Source: W1P20-047 sp045118335 (GTDB taxonomy: Bacteria; Actinomycetota; Coriobacteriia; Coriobacteriales; Eggerthellaceae). Taken from it: a stretch of 64,000 nucleotides of DNA. This document shows positions 1 through 8,137 of the stretch, piece after piece (position 1 is the first letter of the stretch; each line of letters starts with the position of its first letter). The position numbers and the translations under genes are program-made. The notes under the pieces were generated by a model, which was not told the DNA's origin, made no database searches, and was given only the letters and a program-made list of their open reading frames with translations. Where the stretch lies: positions 1-64,000 of the forward strand of contig JBGUXY010000049.1 in the NCBI GenBank assembly GCA_045118335.1, given 5' to 3'.

Positions 1-100
1 CTCTGGCATCTGGCATCTGGCATCCCCGCTGGCACCCTCTGGCAAGCAGCGAGACATTTGGAGTGTCCCCTCTGGCACCCGCAGGCACGGCAGATGTCGC
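1..100. repeat. Fragment of dispersed TGGCA / ACATTTGGAGTGTCC repeat
   Basis: The left edge holds three tandem CTGGCAT units and further CTGGCACC units. They are followed by a 21-base block at 50-70 (CGAGACATTTGGAGTGTCCCC without its last base is 20 long) that is identical to 27040-27060 in the purM-purN gap. The shared block and the flanking TGGCA units mark this as another copy, or part of one, of the same repeat. It lies upstream of the vWA gene, and its full extent is cut off by the window edge. Confidence 0.7.
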
Positions 101-180
101 TTGGGAATTGACCTTTTCCATGGTGCGACTTGGCACAATGAAGCCATCGGATACGCAACCTATGCGAACGGAGGCTTCAA

Positions 181-852
181 ATGAGCGAGAAGAACAACAT
201 CGAACTTGTCATGATCATCGACCGCAGCGGATCGATGGGTGGCATGGAGTCCGATACCATCGGAGGCATCAACGCGGTGCTCGAGCGCCATCGCGGCCTC
301 GACAACCGGACCACGGTTTCCACCGTGCTCTTCGACGATCGCACCGAGGTGCTGCACGACCGCTTGCCGCTGTCCGAGGTAGCCCCGCTTACGCGTGACG
401 ATTACAGCGTGCGTGGCTGCACGGCCCTTCTCGATGCGGTAGGTGGTTCCATTCACCACATCGAGAGAGTTCAGCGCTACATGCCCGGTGAATACAAGGC
501 CGACAAGGTCATATTCGTCATCACGACCGATGGGCTGGAAAACGCGAGCAGACACTACACGTATTCCCAGGTTAAACGTTCGATTGAGCAGAAACAGGAA
601 GAAGGCTGGGAGTTTTTGTTTCTAGGTGCGAACATCGATGCGGCTGCCGAGGCGCACCGTATAGGCATCGCTCAAGACCGAGCTGCCACTTATGTGGCGG
701 ATAGCCTGGGCCAACAGGTCATGTACGACGCCGTTGCCGATGCGACATGCGAGATGAGCGCTATGCCCACGGGGCGCATCGGTGGCTCATGGAGCAAGAA
801 GATCGAGCGTGACCGCAAGATGCGCTTGGGCTGGAAGGGTCGCAACCGCTAA
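181..852 (+). CDS. von Willebrand factor A domain protein
   Basis: A 223-residue, single-domain vWA protein without a signal peptide or membrane segment, so probably cytoplasmic. The metal-ion-dependent adhesion site is clear near the N-terminus (IIDRSGSMGG, about residues 12-21, the DxSxS motif). A conserved Thr follows (CTALLDA) and a late Asp-Gly (VITTDGLENA). The hydrophobic strand before the motif and the helix-strand pattern fit a complete vWA fold. The start is supported by GGAGG about seven bases upstream. vWA proteins of this size usually act as Mg-dependent binding modules in multi-protein assemblies, and no enzymatic role can be read here. A macro-domain protein follows on the same strand after a gap of about 430 bases. 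A functional link is possible but unproven. Confidence 0.85.
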   Translation: MSEKNNIELVMIIDRSGSMGGMESDTIGGINAVLERHRGLDNRTTVSTVLFDDRTEVLHDRLPLSEVAPLTRDDYSVRGCTALLDAVGGSIHHIERVQRYMPGEYKADKVIFVITTDGLENASRHYTYSQVKRSIEQKQEEGWEFLFLGANIDAAAEAHRIGIAQDRAATYVADSLGQQVMYDAVADATCEMSAMPTGRIGGSWSKKIERDRKMRLGWKGRNR

Positions 853-868
853 CCATTCCATAGAAGAT

Positions 869-900
869 TCCGGGGAAGGCTTCGGGCAGTCTTCCCCGGA
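869..900 (+). terminator. Stem-loop after the vWA gene
   Basis: A perfect 10-bp stem (869-878 with 891-900) closes a 12-base loop 17 bases after the vWA stop. No T-run follows, so it may be a terminator that needs help or simply a transcript-end stabiliser. Confidence 0.5.
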
Positions 901-1018
901 TGCATGCAGGGTTCTTCAAACGCAAGATACGTTCGAGTAGATGCGATTCAGGCGATTGAGGTGCGGGATGCAGCGATTCGCATCTGATTGCGAAGGGAAG
1001 TCGACGATATGCTGAAGT

Positions 1019-1172
1019 ATCTGACGTTCATGACGGTTTGGCAAAAGCAACTGATGGTCATGGTTCAATAGAGCTCGAAATACGAAACTGATAAGTATAA
1101 AAAGATACAAAAAAACATGCTATCGAGCTCATTTCGGCTTTCCTTTGTGCTAAACCGTCATGAACGTCAGAT
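1019..1172. repeat. 154-bp element bounded by 21-bp inverted repeats
   Basis: Positions 1019-1039 and 1152-1172 are perfect 21-bp inverted repeats (core CTGACGTTCATGACGGTTT and its reverse complement). Pairing continues weakly inward. The interior of about 112 bp is clearly more A/T-rich than the surroundings, with poly-A runs near 1098-1115. Nothing inside looks coding. The arrangement resembles a miniature inverted-repeat element, but a regulator binding at both ends is an alternative. It occupies much of the 426-base gap before the macro-domain gene. Confidence 0.6.
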
Positions 1173-1278
1173 TTGAGATAATGGCGTGAGATGATTAGCC
1201 CCAGAGAGGGGCAGTTTCAGCATTGATGCCGTTCTATCGCTAGGACGGGTTCATCCGACATAGGGCGAAAGGACCGAA

Positions 1279-3000
1279 GTGCCGTTCAAAATCGTTACAG
1301 GCGACATCTTGGATGTCCACGCGGAAAGCGTGGTCGTTGCGGCAAACGAGCAGCTGGTCATCGATGGTGGCGTGGGGCTGAAAGTGGCGCTTGCCGCTGG
1401 CAGACGCAAGCTGCAGCGGGCGTGCGATGCGCAAGGTGGATGCGAGACGGGTGCGGCGGTGGTGACCCCAGCGTTTTCCCTGCGGGCGAGCCACATCGTT
1501 CATGTGGTGGGCCCCATATGGCAGGGCGGCGAGCACGGCGAGGCGGACATGCTGGCCGAAGCGTACCGATCTGCCCTGTTCGCGGTTCTGCGGGCGGGAG
1601 ATGGATCCGTTGCGATTCCGCTGATCTCTGCTGGCACCTACGGCTATCCTGCCGATCAGGCGCTTTCCGTGGCGGTTTGTGCAATTCGCTCGTTTCTGGA
1701 TGCTCACGACCTCGACATCACGCTCGTGCTCTACGATCGCGATGCGGTAAAGGCGAGCTTGCGCAAAGCCGAAGAGCTGTCGCGCTATTTGGACGAGGCC
1801 CACTACGATAGGGAACTGGTAGCCCGCCTGCCCGACCCCCTCGCGATGGTCGAAGGGCGAAACCAGTCCTATCTAAGTTCAGCGACCGGTCAGCTGTCGG
1901 CTCAGACGAGCCAGATTCTGGCTCGAGAACAGGCGAGCGACGTCGAAGAACAGCCTGGCGACGTCGAAGAAGAACTGCAAGGTCGGGGCGAGCCAAGCTT
2001 GCCGCATCCGATCGTCTGTCCAAATTGCGGGCACGAGTGTGTAGAAGGCGCCATATTCTGCCTCGAATGCGGATGTCTTCTTCGCTTGACGGAATCGGAG
2101 AAAAGCGTTGCGGAAACATCCGATGCCGATGAGTTGACACCAGAGGAACAGGATGTTCATGCTGTTGGCATCGACGGTTCTTTTGATGAGTGGGTCTTGC
2201 GCAAAGACGGTGATGCCGCAGGCGGTTCCGAAATAGGCGAAACGCCGGCGGGGGAGGAAGGGGAAAGCGCCCAAGAAGCCGCCGATGCCGTTGAAGCTCA
2301 TGCATCGACGCTGGTTGATTCAGATTTCGGTTTCGCATCAATGCAGTCCATGCCAGATGCGGCTTCCTCATCGATGCCAGATGCCTCACATTGGGATTTG
2401 GGGTCGATGCCGACAGCGGCGGATTTCGCCGGCATGCCGATACCGCCTGAGCTCGATCGCGATACTGCGCGAATGCAGTCCGCTCCCGATTCGGGTGTTT
2501 TGCAGACTGCCTATCCTCCCATGCCCGAAAACGCAGCCGTGCCTTGCTCTGCGCCTATTCCCGCCAAGAAACACGGCGGGCTGTTCGGGCATTCTCGCAA
2601 GCCGAAGCTTGGGGCGGCGCAGCGCCGTGCAGATCTTGATGCCTGGCTGCAGCAAGCTGACGAATCGCTGGGAGATACGTTACTTGATCTTATCGACAAG
2701 CGCGGGTTCACCGATGCACAGGTGTACAAGCGGGCGAACATCAGTCGCCAGGTATTCAACAAGATTAAGAACGATCCTGGATACCACCCGAAAAAACCCA
2801 CGGTCTTGGCCCTTTGCGTCGCTCTCGAGCTGGGCGTTCCCGAAACCGAAGACGTGCTTTCCCGTGCGGGCTATGCGCTCAATCCCTCGAGCAATTTCGA
2901 TCTTATCGTGCGCTATTACATATCCCAAGGATGCTTCGACCACTTCGAGATAAACGAGGCGCTGTTCGCATACGACCAGCCGTTGCTCGGGGCAAGCTAG
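1279..3000 (+). CDS. Macro domain / zinc ribbon / C-terminal helical domain fusion protein
   Basis: A 573-residue three-part protein with a GTG start preceded by GAAAGGA. Residues 1-165 form a macro domain (TGDILD near the start, then AANEQL, and a PLISAGTYGYP segment matching the second ligand loop). Such domains bind or hydrolyse ADP-ribose derivatives. The usual NAAN motif reads VAAN here (residues 20-23) and the following glycine-rich loop is altered, so hydrolase activity is uncertain. A CPNCG/CLECG zinc ribbon lies at about 246-268. A low-complexity acidic, Met/Pro/Ser-rich linker follows (about 270-440). The C-terminal ~100 residues are a compact helical domain containing ISRQVFNKIKND and ALCVALELGVPETEDVL, which looks like an XRE-type helix-turn-helix or a related recruitment module. 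I infer a nucleotide-signal-linked regulator. Confidence 0.8.
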   Translation: MPFKIVTGDILDVHAESVVVAANEQLVIDGGVGLKVALAAGRRKLQRACDAQGGCETGAAVVTPAFSLRASHIVHVVGPIWQGGEHGEADMLAEAYRSALFAVLRAGDGSVAIPLISAGTYGYPADQALSVAVCAIRSFLDAHDLDITLVLYDRDAVKASLRKAEELSRYLDEAHYDRELVARLPDPLAMVEGRNQSYLSSATGQLSAQTSQILAREQASDVEEQPGDVEEELQGRGEPSLPHPIVCPNCGHECVEGAIFCLECGCLLRLTESEKSVAETSDADELTPEEQDVHAVGIDGSFDEWVLRKDGDAAGGSEIGETPAGEEGESAQEAADAVEAHASTLVDSDFGFASMQSMPDAASSSMPDASHWDLGSMPTAADFAGMPIPPELDRDTARMQSAPDSGVLQTAYPPMPENAAVPCSAPIPAKKHGGLFGHSRKPKLGAAQRRADLDAWLQQADESLGDTLLDLIDKRGFTDAQVYKRANISRQVFNKIKNDPGYHPKKPTVLALCVALELGVPETEDVLSRAGYALNPSSNFDLIVRYYISQGCFDHFEINEALFAYDQPLLGAS

Positions 3001-3253
3001 CCAAGGTTGCGAACAGCTCGCGCGTGGCTAGGGGGGACGGTGCGTGTTTGAGCTTTCATCTTCGGGAGCTGATACGGGCTTTGCCTGCTGGCCGTGCGCA
3101 CGAGAGAAAGCCCCGTGTGGTTTATCCGCGCTTGCGCGAGATTGCGTATCAGAAGAATTGGGACAGGCAGGTTCGTCTTGCGGTCGTGCCAGTGGGGTAT
3201 GATAGCCTTGTGTTGGCAAAATGGACGATCGGTTACCGACGGAGGGACGAATC

Positions 3254-3316
3254 ATGAACAAACGGCTTGCTCTCGTGGCCGGGTTGCGGCGCTTTCCAAC
3301 ACGTGGAACCATTTGA
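3254..3316 (+). CDS. Candidate 20-codon leader ORF
   Basis: A 20-codon frame (MNKRLALVAGLRRFPTRGTI) begins with ATG seven bases after a strong GGAGGG. It ends 21 bases before the start chosen for the DUF2130 gene. It could be a translated leader, a truncated remnant of a signal peptide, or chance. The strong ribosome binding site is the main support. The rest of 3001-3253 shows nothing coding. Confidence 0.35.
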   Translation: MNKRLALVAGLRRFPTRGTI

Positions 3317-3337
3317 GTGTTCAGTAGCAGGTGCGAC

Positions 3338-4603
3338 ATGACAGAGATAAAGTGCCCCCATTGTGGGCAGGTATTCCAGGTCGACGAAAGCGGATACGCG
3401 GCGATTCTAAGCCAGGTGCGCGACAGGCAATTCCAACAAGAACTGCAAGAGCGCCAGCACCAGCTTGAAGAAAAACATGGCCAGGCCCTAAAACTTGCGG
3501 TCGCCGAAGCCCAGGGCGCCTTGCGCGAAGAGCTTTCCCAAGCTCAGGCGAAGATAGCACAGCTAAGTCAGCAGTTGGCAGACAGCGAGGAGTCGCACGA
3601 GGCGCACACGCAGCTGGCAGTGGCTACGGCAGTTTCGGATGCCGAACGACAGCGCGACGAGCTGGCTGCCCAGGTTAAGCTCAAAGATGTGGAGAAGAGC
3701 CAGGCCGTGCAGGAGGTCAGGCTGCAGATGAACGAGCAGCTGAAGGCGAAGGATTTGGTCATTGCCGATAAAGACCTGCAAATCGAGCAGTATCGCGACA
3801 TGAGGGCGCGTCTGTCGACGAAGATGCTTGGGGAATCGCTCGAGCAGCATTGTGAAAACGAGTTCAACCGCATTCGCTCCACCGCGTTCCCGCGGGCGTA
3901 TTTCGAGAAGGATAACGATATCGTCGAGGGGACCAAGGGCGACTACATCTTTCGCGAAGATGACGAAAGCGGCATGGAGATGCTCTCGATCATGTTCGAA
4001 ATGAAGAACGAACAGGACGATTCGGTGAAGCGTCATCGCAACGAAGACTTCCTGAAAAAGCTCGACGCCGACCGCACGAAGAAGGGCTGCGAGTACGCTG
4101 TGCTGGTTACTACGGTCGAACCCGAAAGCGAGCTGTACAATGCCGGCATCGTGGACTTGTCGTACCGATACCCGAAGATGTACGCAGTGCGCCCGCAGTT
4201 TTTCATCCCCATCATATCCTTGCTGCGCAATGCTGCGCTCACGGCGCAGGAAGCCAGGCGCGAGCTGGCCTTGATGCGTCAGCAAAACATCGACATCACA
4301 GACTTCGAAGATCAGATGGAGCAGTTCAAGACTGCGTTCGGGAAGAACTACGAGACGGCAAGCCGAAAGTTCGATGCCGCCATCGACGAGATCGACAAGG
4401 CCATCGCACGATTGCAGAAGGTAAAGGAAAACCTCACCTCGAGCGAGCGGCAGCTCAGGCTTGCCAACGACAAGGCCGAAAAGCTCACGATCAAGCGTCT
4501 CACCCGCGGGAATCCCACGATGAAGAAGAAGTTTGCAGAACTTGCCGAAGCAAAAGCCGACGGCGATTCGATTGATGGCAAGACAGGCGCGCAAGGCTGT
4601 TAA
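3338..4603 (+). CDS. DUF2130 family protein (zinc finger, coiled coil, nuclease-like C-terminus)
   Basis: A 421-residue protein of the DUF2130 family. It opens with a C2-type finger (IKCPHCGQVF), then a long Gln/Glu-rich coiled coil of about 150 residues. The conserved globular part follows, with the family segments MLGESLEQHCENEFN, KGDYIFRE, FEMKNE and VLVTTVE. These acidic and Lys-containing motifs are reminiscent of PD-(D/E)xK-type nucleases, which is why the family is often described as nuclease-like; activity is not established. A second coiled coil closes the protein. I chose the ATG at 3338 because the finger begins directly after it and a GCAGGTG lies upstream. An in-frame GTG at 3317 is possible. 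The 3' end overlaps the convergent neighbour by four bases. Confidence 0.85.
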   Translation: MTEIKCPHCGQVFQVDESGYAAILSQVRDRQFQQELQERQHQLEEKHGQALKLAVAEAQGALREELSQAQAKIAQLSQQLADSEESHEAHTQLAVATAVSDAERQRDELAAQVKLKDVEKSQAVQEVRLQMNEQLKAKDLVIADKDLQIEQYRDMRARLSTKMLGESLEQHCENEFNRIRSTAFPRAYFEKDNDIVEGTKGDYIFREDDESGMEMLSIMFEMKNEQDDSVKRHRNEDFLKKLDADRTKKGCEYAVLVTTVEPESELYNAGIVDLSYRYPKMYAVRPQFFIPIISLLRNAALTAQEARRELALMRQQNIDITDFEDQMEQFKTAFGKNYETASRKFDAAIDEIDKAIARLQKVKENLTSSERQLRLANDKAEKLTIKRLTRGNPTMKKKFAELAEAKADGDSIDGKTGAQGC

Positions 4604-5502
4604 AACGGTATGGAATCAGGGAACGTGTATTCCACATCCGAGGCGATGACCAGGTAGTTTTCTTCTTCCGAATACTCCTCGTCGGTACTTGGGATTATCC
4701 AGACGTACTCGAAGGCCCGCTGAAGCGTGGCCGAAAGCTGGGCAAGTCCTGCGTAGGCGTCGTCTTTGCCGGGATAGGCTACCACGTTTGTCAAAAACAG
4801 GCCGCCGGGGTTCAGCCGCGCACGTGCAAGTTGAGTGCCCGCCAAGGATGCCAGGTCTTCATCGGGTTCAGCGCCAAGGAACGCATCGTTTACGATGACG
4901 TCGTAGGTGTGCTGCGTGGCTTGCAGGTAGGCGAGCCCATCTTGTTCGTGCACGCCCAGGCGATCCCCGCAAACGTCCATGAGCCTGTCCAGATAGAAGT
5001 AGTCCAAGGCGAGCTCGATAATCTTTAGGTCCGATTCTGCTACATCCATGCTCACTTCGGGGTGCGTGGTAAGAAGGTGCTTGGGATAGGCGAAGCCGCC
5101 ACCCCCCAACATGAGGACCCGTTCAATACTCAGCGGTGTCTCGAACATGTGGTCGAAGGCGCGATAGTACTCGAAGGGCAGCTCGTTCCAGCGCTCGCCC
5201 AGAAACGTGGCCGATTGATAGACGTTACCTGCCACCATGACGCGCAATGGTTCGCCTTCTCTTGTGCGTTCGGTTATAACGAACGTGGGACCCGATTGCG
5301 TGTGCAGCCGCACGTGGGGTTCGAAGTGACGGGCGAGCAGGAAAGCGATACCGCCGAGCGTGAGGCCGAGCACGAAGCCGCCTGCAATGGCTGCTTTGCG
5401 AGCTGGGCGGGATATCCGGGGGAGCAGGGCGTTTGCGGAATCTAAATGCGGTGTGCGAAACGCCGTTTGCCACATTGGAAAAGCAAGCTCGCCTCGTGTC
5501 AT
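4600..5502 (-). CDS. Membrane-anchored spermidine-synthase-like protein
   Basis: A 300-residue protein with a single N-terminal membrane segment (about residues 37-58, AGGFVLGLTLGGIAFLLA) and an aminopropyltransferase/methyltransferase-fold domain. The nucleotide-binding loop is visible as VLMLGGGGFAYPK, followed by an acidic strand end (VAESDLKIIELA) and DGLAYL. In true spermidine synthases a DxxD around the later strand supplies the catalytic Asp. Here the stretch reads VNDAFLGAEP, so the second Asp appears to be missing. It is therefore probably one of the many spermidine-synthase-like proteins of unknown substrate. The start is supported by AAGGAAA upstream. Confidence 0.75.
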   Translation of the reverse strand: MTRGELAFPMWQTAFRTPHLDSANALLPRISRPARKAAIAGGFVLGLTLGGIAFLLARHFEPHVRLHTQSGPTFVITERTREGEPLRVMVAGNVYQSATFLGERWNELPFEYYRAFDHMFETPLSIERVLMLGGGGFAYPKHLLTTHPEVSMDVAESDLKIIELALDYFYLDRLMDVCGDRLGVHEQDGLAYLQATQHTYDVIVNDAFLGAEPDEDLASLAGTQLARARLNPGGLFLTNVVAYPGKDDAYAGLAQLSATLQRAFEYVWIIPSTDEEYSEEENYLVIASDVEYTFPDSIPF

Positions 5503-5778
5503 GTTGGGTTTCCTTCCGGGTTTTTGCGGTGTTTAGAGGCAAAGATACCCCACTAAGACCATAAGCCGTGCAACCAGCTTGAAGTTCACGTAACGAACGG
5601 GAGGGCGGATTGCATGTGCGTGGTGCTGGCGTGCGGTTTTCGGGCTGCAAGATCTCGTCTGGACTCTTTGTCGGTACGGGTGGTTAGGCTAGCCCCATTC
5701 TCTGTTTTCGCATATACTGCAACGTCGTGCAAAACAAATTCGGCCAAGAAAGTGGCCTTACAAGTTGACGGGAAGGCG

Positions 5779-7980
5779 ATGGGCGAAGAGTCGGTTGTCA
5801 TAGCGCCTGCCACATGCGGGCTTATCCCCCTGGTGGGGGTTGCTGCGCTGTTGGCATGTGGCCTGCTGTTCGCCCGCAACCGCGCAAGATCCGAAGGGCC
5901 CCTGCTGAATTGTTCGCTGCTGTGGCTGGCGGTGTATGTGGTGGTGCTCGCCGGTGCTGGGTTCTTCTGCTTATCTGGGCTCTACGTCGGTGCGATCTGG
6001 CAACTCGTCGTTTACTCGATTGCGCTTACCGTGTTCGGTGCGGTAACGCAGCTGCCTCGCAGATGGCGTGCAGCTGGGTTTTCGCCGAAGAAGACTTGCC
6101 CCATCTCCGACCACGTGCGCGATTTGCTGGTGCTTTTGGCATGCACGCCGCTTTCCGTGCTTGCCTTGGAAACGCCCTACAACGATTGGGTTTGGGAATT
6201 TTCCGACCACCTCTCGTCGTTTACCATCGAGGCACTGCTCGTGCTCTGCTTGCTTTCCCTGCTGTATTTCCTGGCGGGACGACGCGGTTCGGGCTCTGCC
6301 ATCGGTGTGGTAGCGCTTGCTTTCGTGGGCGTGGCGCAGTATTTCGTGTACGCCTTCAAGGTAGCCGCGATTATGCCCAGCGACTTGCTGGTGGTGGGCA
6401 CGGCGCTTGCCGTAAGCGGGAACTACGATTATTTCATAGGGGGCAGCGTGCTTTTCGGCATCGTCTACGCCGGGGCTGCGCTGTGCCTGCTTTCGTTCGT
6501 CGCGCCAACCAAAGATGCGAAGAAATCGGGCAGCGCGCTTGTGCGCTATGCTTCCAGCTTCGCCTGTGCCCTGGTAATAGCCGTCATGATGGGCTATTTC
6601 GTGACGGTGCCCGATTATGCGAAAGATGCCGATGTGCATGTGGACAGCTGGTTCACTTATGACAGCTACAAGCACAATGGCTTTTTGACCACGTTCATCA
6701 CGGTGGCGCAGGATATGGCAGTGGAAAAGCCTGCGAACTACTCGAGTGAAGACACCACGAATGCCGTCGGTCAGATGGCGGCACGCTACGAAGAGCTGAC
6801 GCTGGGCGACGAAGGCAGGCAGCAAGCGCAGGCTCAGTTCGCCGAGGAGCTGCCCTGCGTGGTGGCTATCATGAACGAGTCGTTCTGCGATATGTCGGTA
6901 TACGAAGAACTGCACGCCGACTATACCGGCCCCAAGTTCTTCAACGGCGACATCGACGGCACGGTCATGCGAGGTAGCGTCCTGGTTTCCGTGAACGGCG
7001 GCGGCACGTGCAATTCCGAATTCGAGTTCCTCACTGGCAACACCATGGCCTTCTTCGGGATGGGGATGTACCCCTACTCCACGTACAAGTTCGACGATTG
7101 CCCTGGTTTGGCCCGGCAATTCGACGAGCTGGGGTATACGACGATTGCCATACACCCCAACTATCCCACGAATTGGGCCCGTGATGTGATCTACGAGAAG
7201 ATGGGCTTCCAGCGTTTCCTGAGTATGGACGATTTTCCCGATGCCGATTTGGTGCACAACGAAGTATCCGACGAGGCAACGTACGACAAGATTCTGGAGC
7301 TGCTGGAAAGCGACGATTCACCCCAGTTCATCTTCGATGTGACCATGCAAAACCATGGCGGTTACAGCAGGGGTGACATTCCCGAGCAGTTCCAGACAGA
7401 CTACGTGCCCAGCGATTGGGGCAGCGAGGAGTCGATTGCAGTACTCAACGAGTACCTTGGCTGCATGGAGGCCTCGGATGTGGCGCTCGAGGATTTCCTC
7501 GAACAGCTGCGTCAGCTCGACCGTCCTGTGGTGGTGGTTTTCTTCGGCGATCATCAACCCGGTTTCTCCAAAGACATCAACGAGGCTTTCTTCGAAGACG
7601 ACGGGTCGGCCGAGTACGTGCAACGCGTGTACCGAACCCCCTATCTCGTCTGGGCGAACTACGACGTGGCCGGGGCGCAGCGCTATACGCAGGAAGGCGA
7701 GACGTGCACGGCCTACCTTTCCGCCCTGTTCGAAGATGGCGTTGGCGTTCCGATGTCCGACTACCAGAAAGCCCAGCTGGTAGCAAGCCAGACGGTTCCC
7801 TCCATCAACCTGTATGGGTTTTCCGACGCAGAGGGAAACGAGTACTTGTTCGACGATGCGAATCTGGGTGCTTCCGATGGAGAAGCATCTGCCGATTCCG
7901 AGCAGAACGCACCCCAAGAGTGCCTGGAAACCATAGACCTGCTCGAGCGTGCGCAATACCAGCACTTCATCGATCGATAG
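5779..7980 (+). CDS. LtaS-like phosphoglycerol transferase / sulfatase-family membrane protein
   Basis: A 733-residue membrane protein. The N-terminal half carries several hydrophobic helices (about residues 5-22, 40-60, 63-80, 110-130, 145-165, 175-210, 255-275). The C-terminal ~430 residues form an alkaline-phosphatase-superfamily domain outside the membrane. Family motifs are MNESFCDM, the nucleophile loop GGTCNSEFEFLTG (Thr as probable nucleophile), TMQNHGGYS and FFGDHQPGF. The family polymerises glycerol-phosphate lipoteichoic acid or decorates other surface glycans using phosphatidylglycerol; the exact acceptor is unknown. The ATG at 5779 follows GGGAAGG and directly precedes the first membrane helix. 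Frames further upstream lack a good signal. It is the first of two consecutive surface-related genes. Confidence 0.85.
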   Translation: MGEESVVIAPATCGLIPLVGVAALLACGLLFARNRARSEGPLLNCSLLWLAVYVVVLAGAGFFCLSGLYVGAIWQLVVYSIALTVFGAVTQLPRRWRAAGFSPKKTCPISDHVRDLLVLLACTPLSVLALETPYNDWVWEFSDHLSSFTIEALLVLCLLSLLYFLAGRRGSGSAIGVVALAFVGVAQYFVYAFKVAAIMPSDLLVVGTALAVSGNYDYFIGGSVLFGIVYAGAALCLLSFVAPTKDAKKSGSALVRYASSFACALVIAVMMGYFVTVPDYAKDADVHVDSWFTYDSYKHNGFLTTFITVAQDMAVEKPANYSSEDTTNAVGQMAARYEELTLGDEGRQQAQAQFAEELPCVVAIMNESFCDMSVYEELHADYTGPKFFNGDIDGTVMRGSVLVSVNGGGTCNSEFEFLTGNTMAFFGMGMYPYSTYKFDDCPGLARQFDELGYTTIAIHPNYPTNWARDVIYEKMGFQRFLSMDDFPDADLVHNEVSDEATYDKILELLESDDSPQFIFDVTMQNHGGYSRGDIPEQFQTDYVPSDWGSEESIAVLNEYLGCMEASDVALEDFLEQLRQLDRPVVVVFFGDHQPGFSKDINEAFFEDDGSAEYVQRVYRTPYLVWANYDVAGAQRYTQEGETCTAYLSALFEDGVGVPMSDYQKAQLVASQTVPSINLYGFSDAEGNEYLFDDANLGASDGEASADSEQNAPQECLETIDLLERAQYQHFIDR

Positions 7981-8137
7981 CCCGATAGCGCCTTTCGCCG
8001 TCGCTTGGCGATGTTATCGAGCTTTCCTGCGCTTGTTTGCCAACGGTATGCCCACATGCGTGCAATGTCGTGCATAATGGGTGGTACGTGCGATGGCGCA
8101 GGCTCTGCGCCTTCTGTGTTGCGAAAGGGAAACCATC

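Noticed and set aside
1..100. CRISPR-like array from the tandem CTGGCAT units
   Set aside because: Units are only 7-8 bases, without spacers, and no cas gene is present.
916..1110. 64-codon minus-strand frame inside the inverted-repeat element
   Set aside because: It runs through the A/T-rich core and one arm, has no ribosome binding site and no recognisable features.
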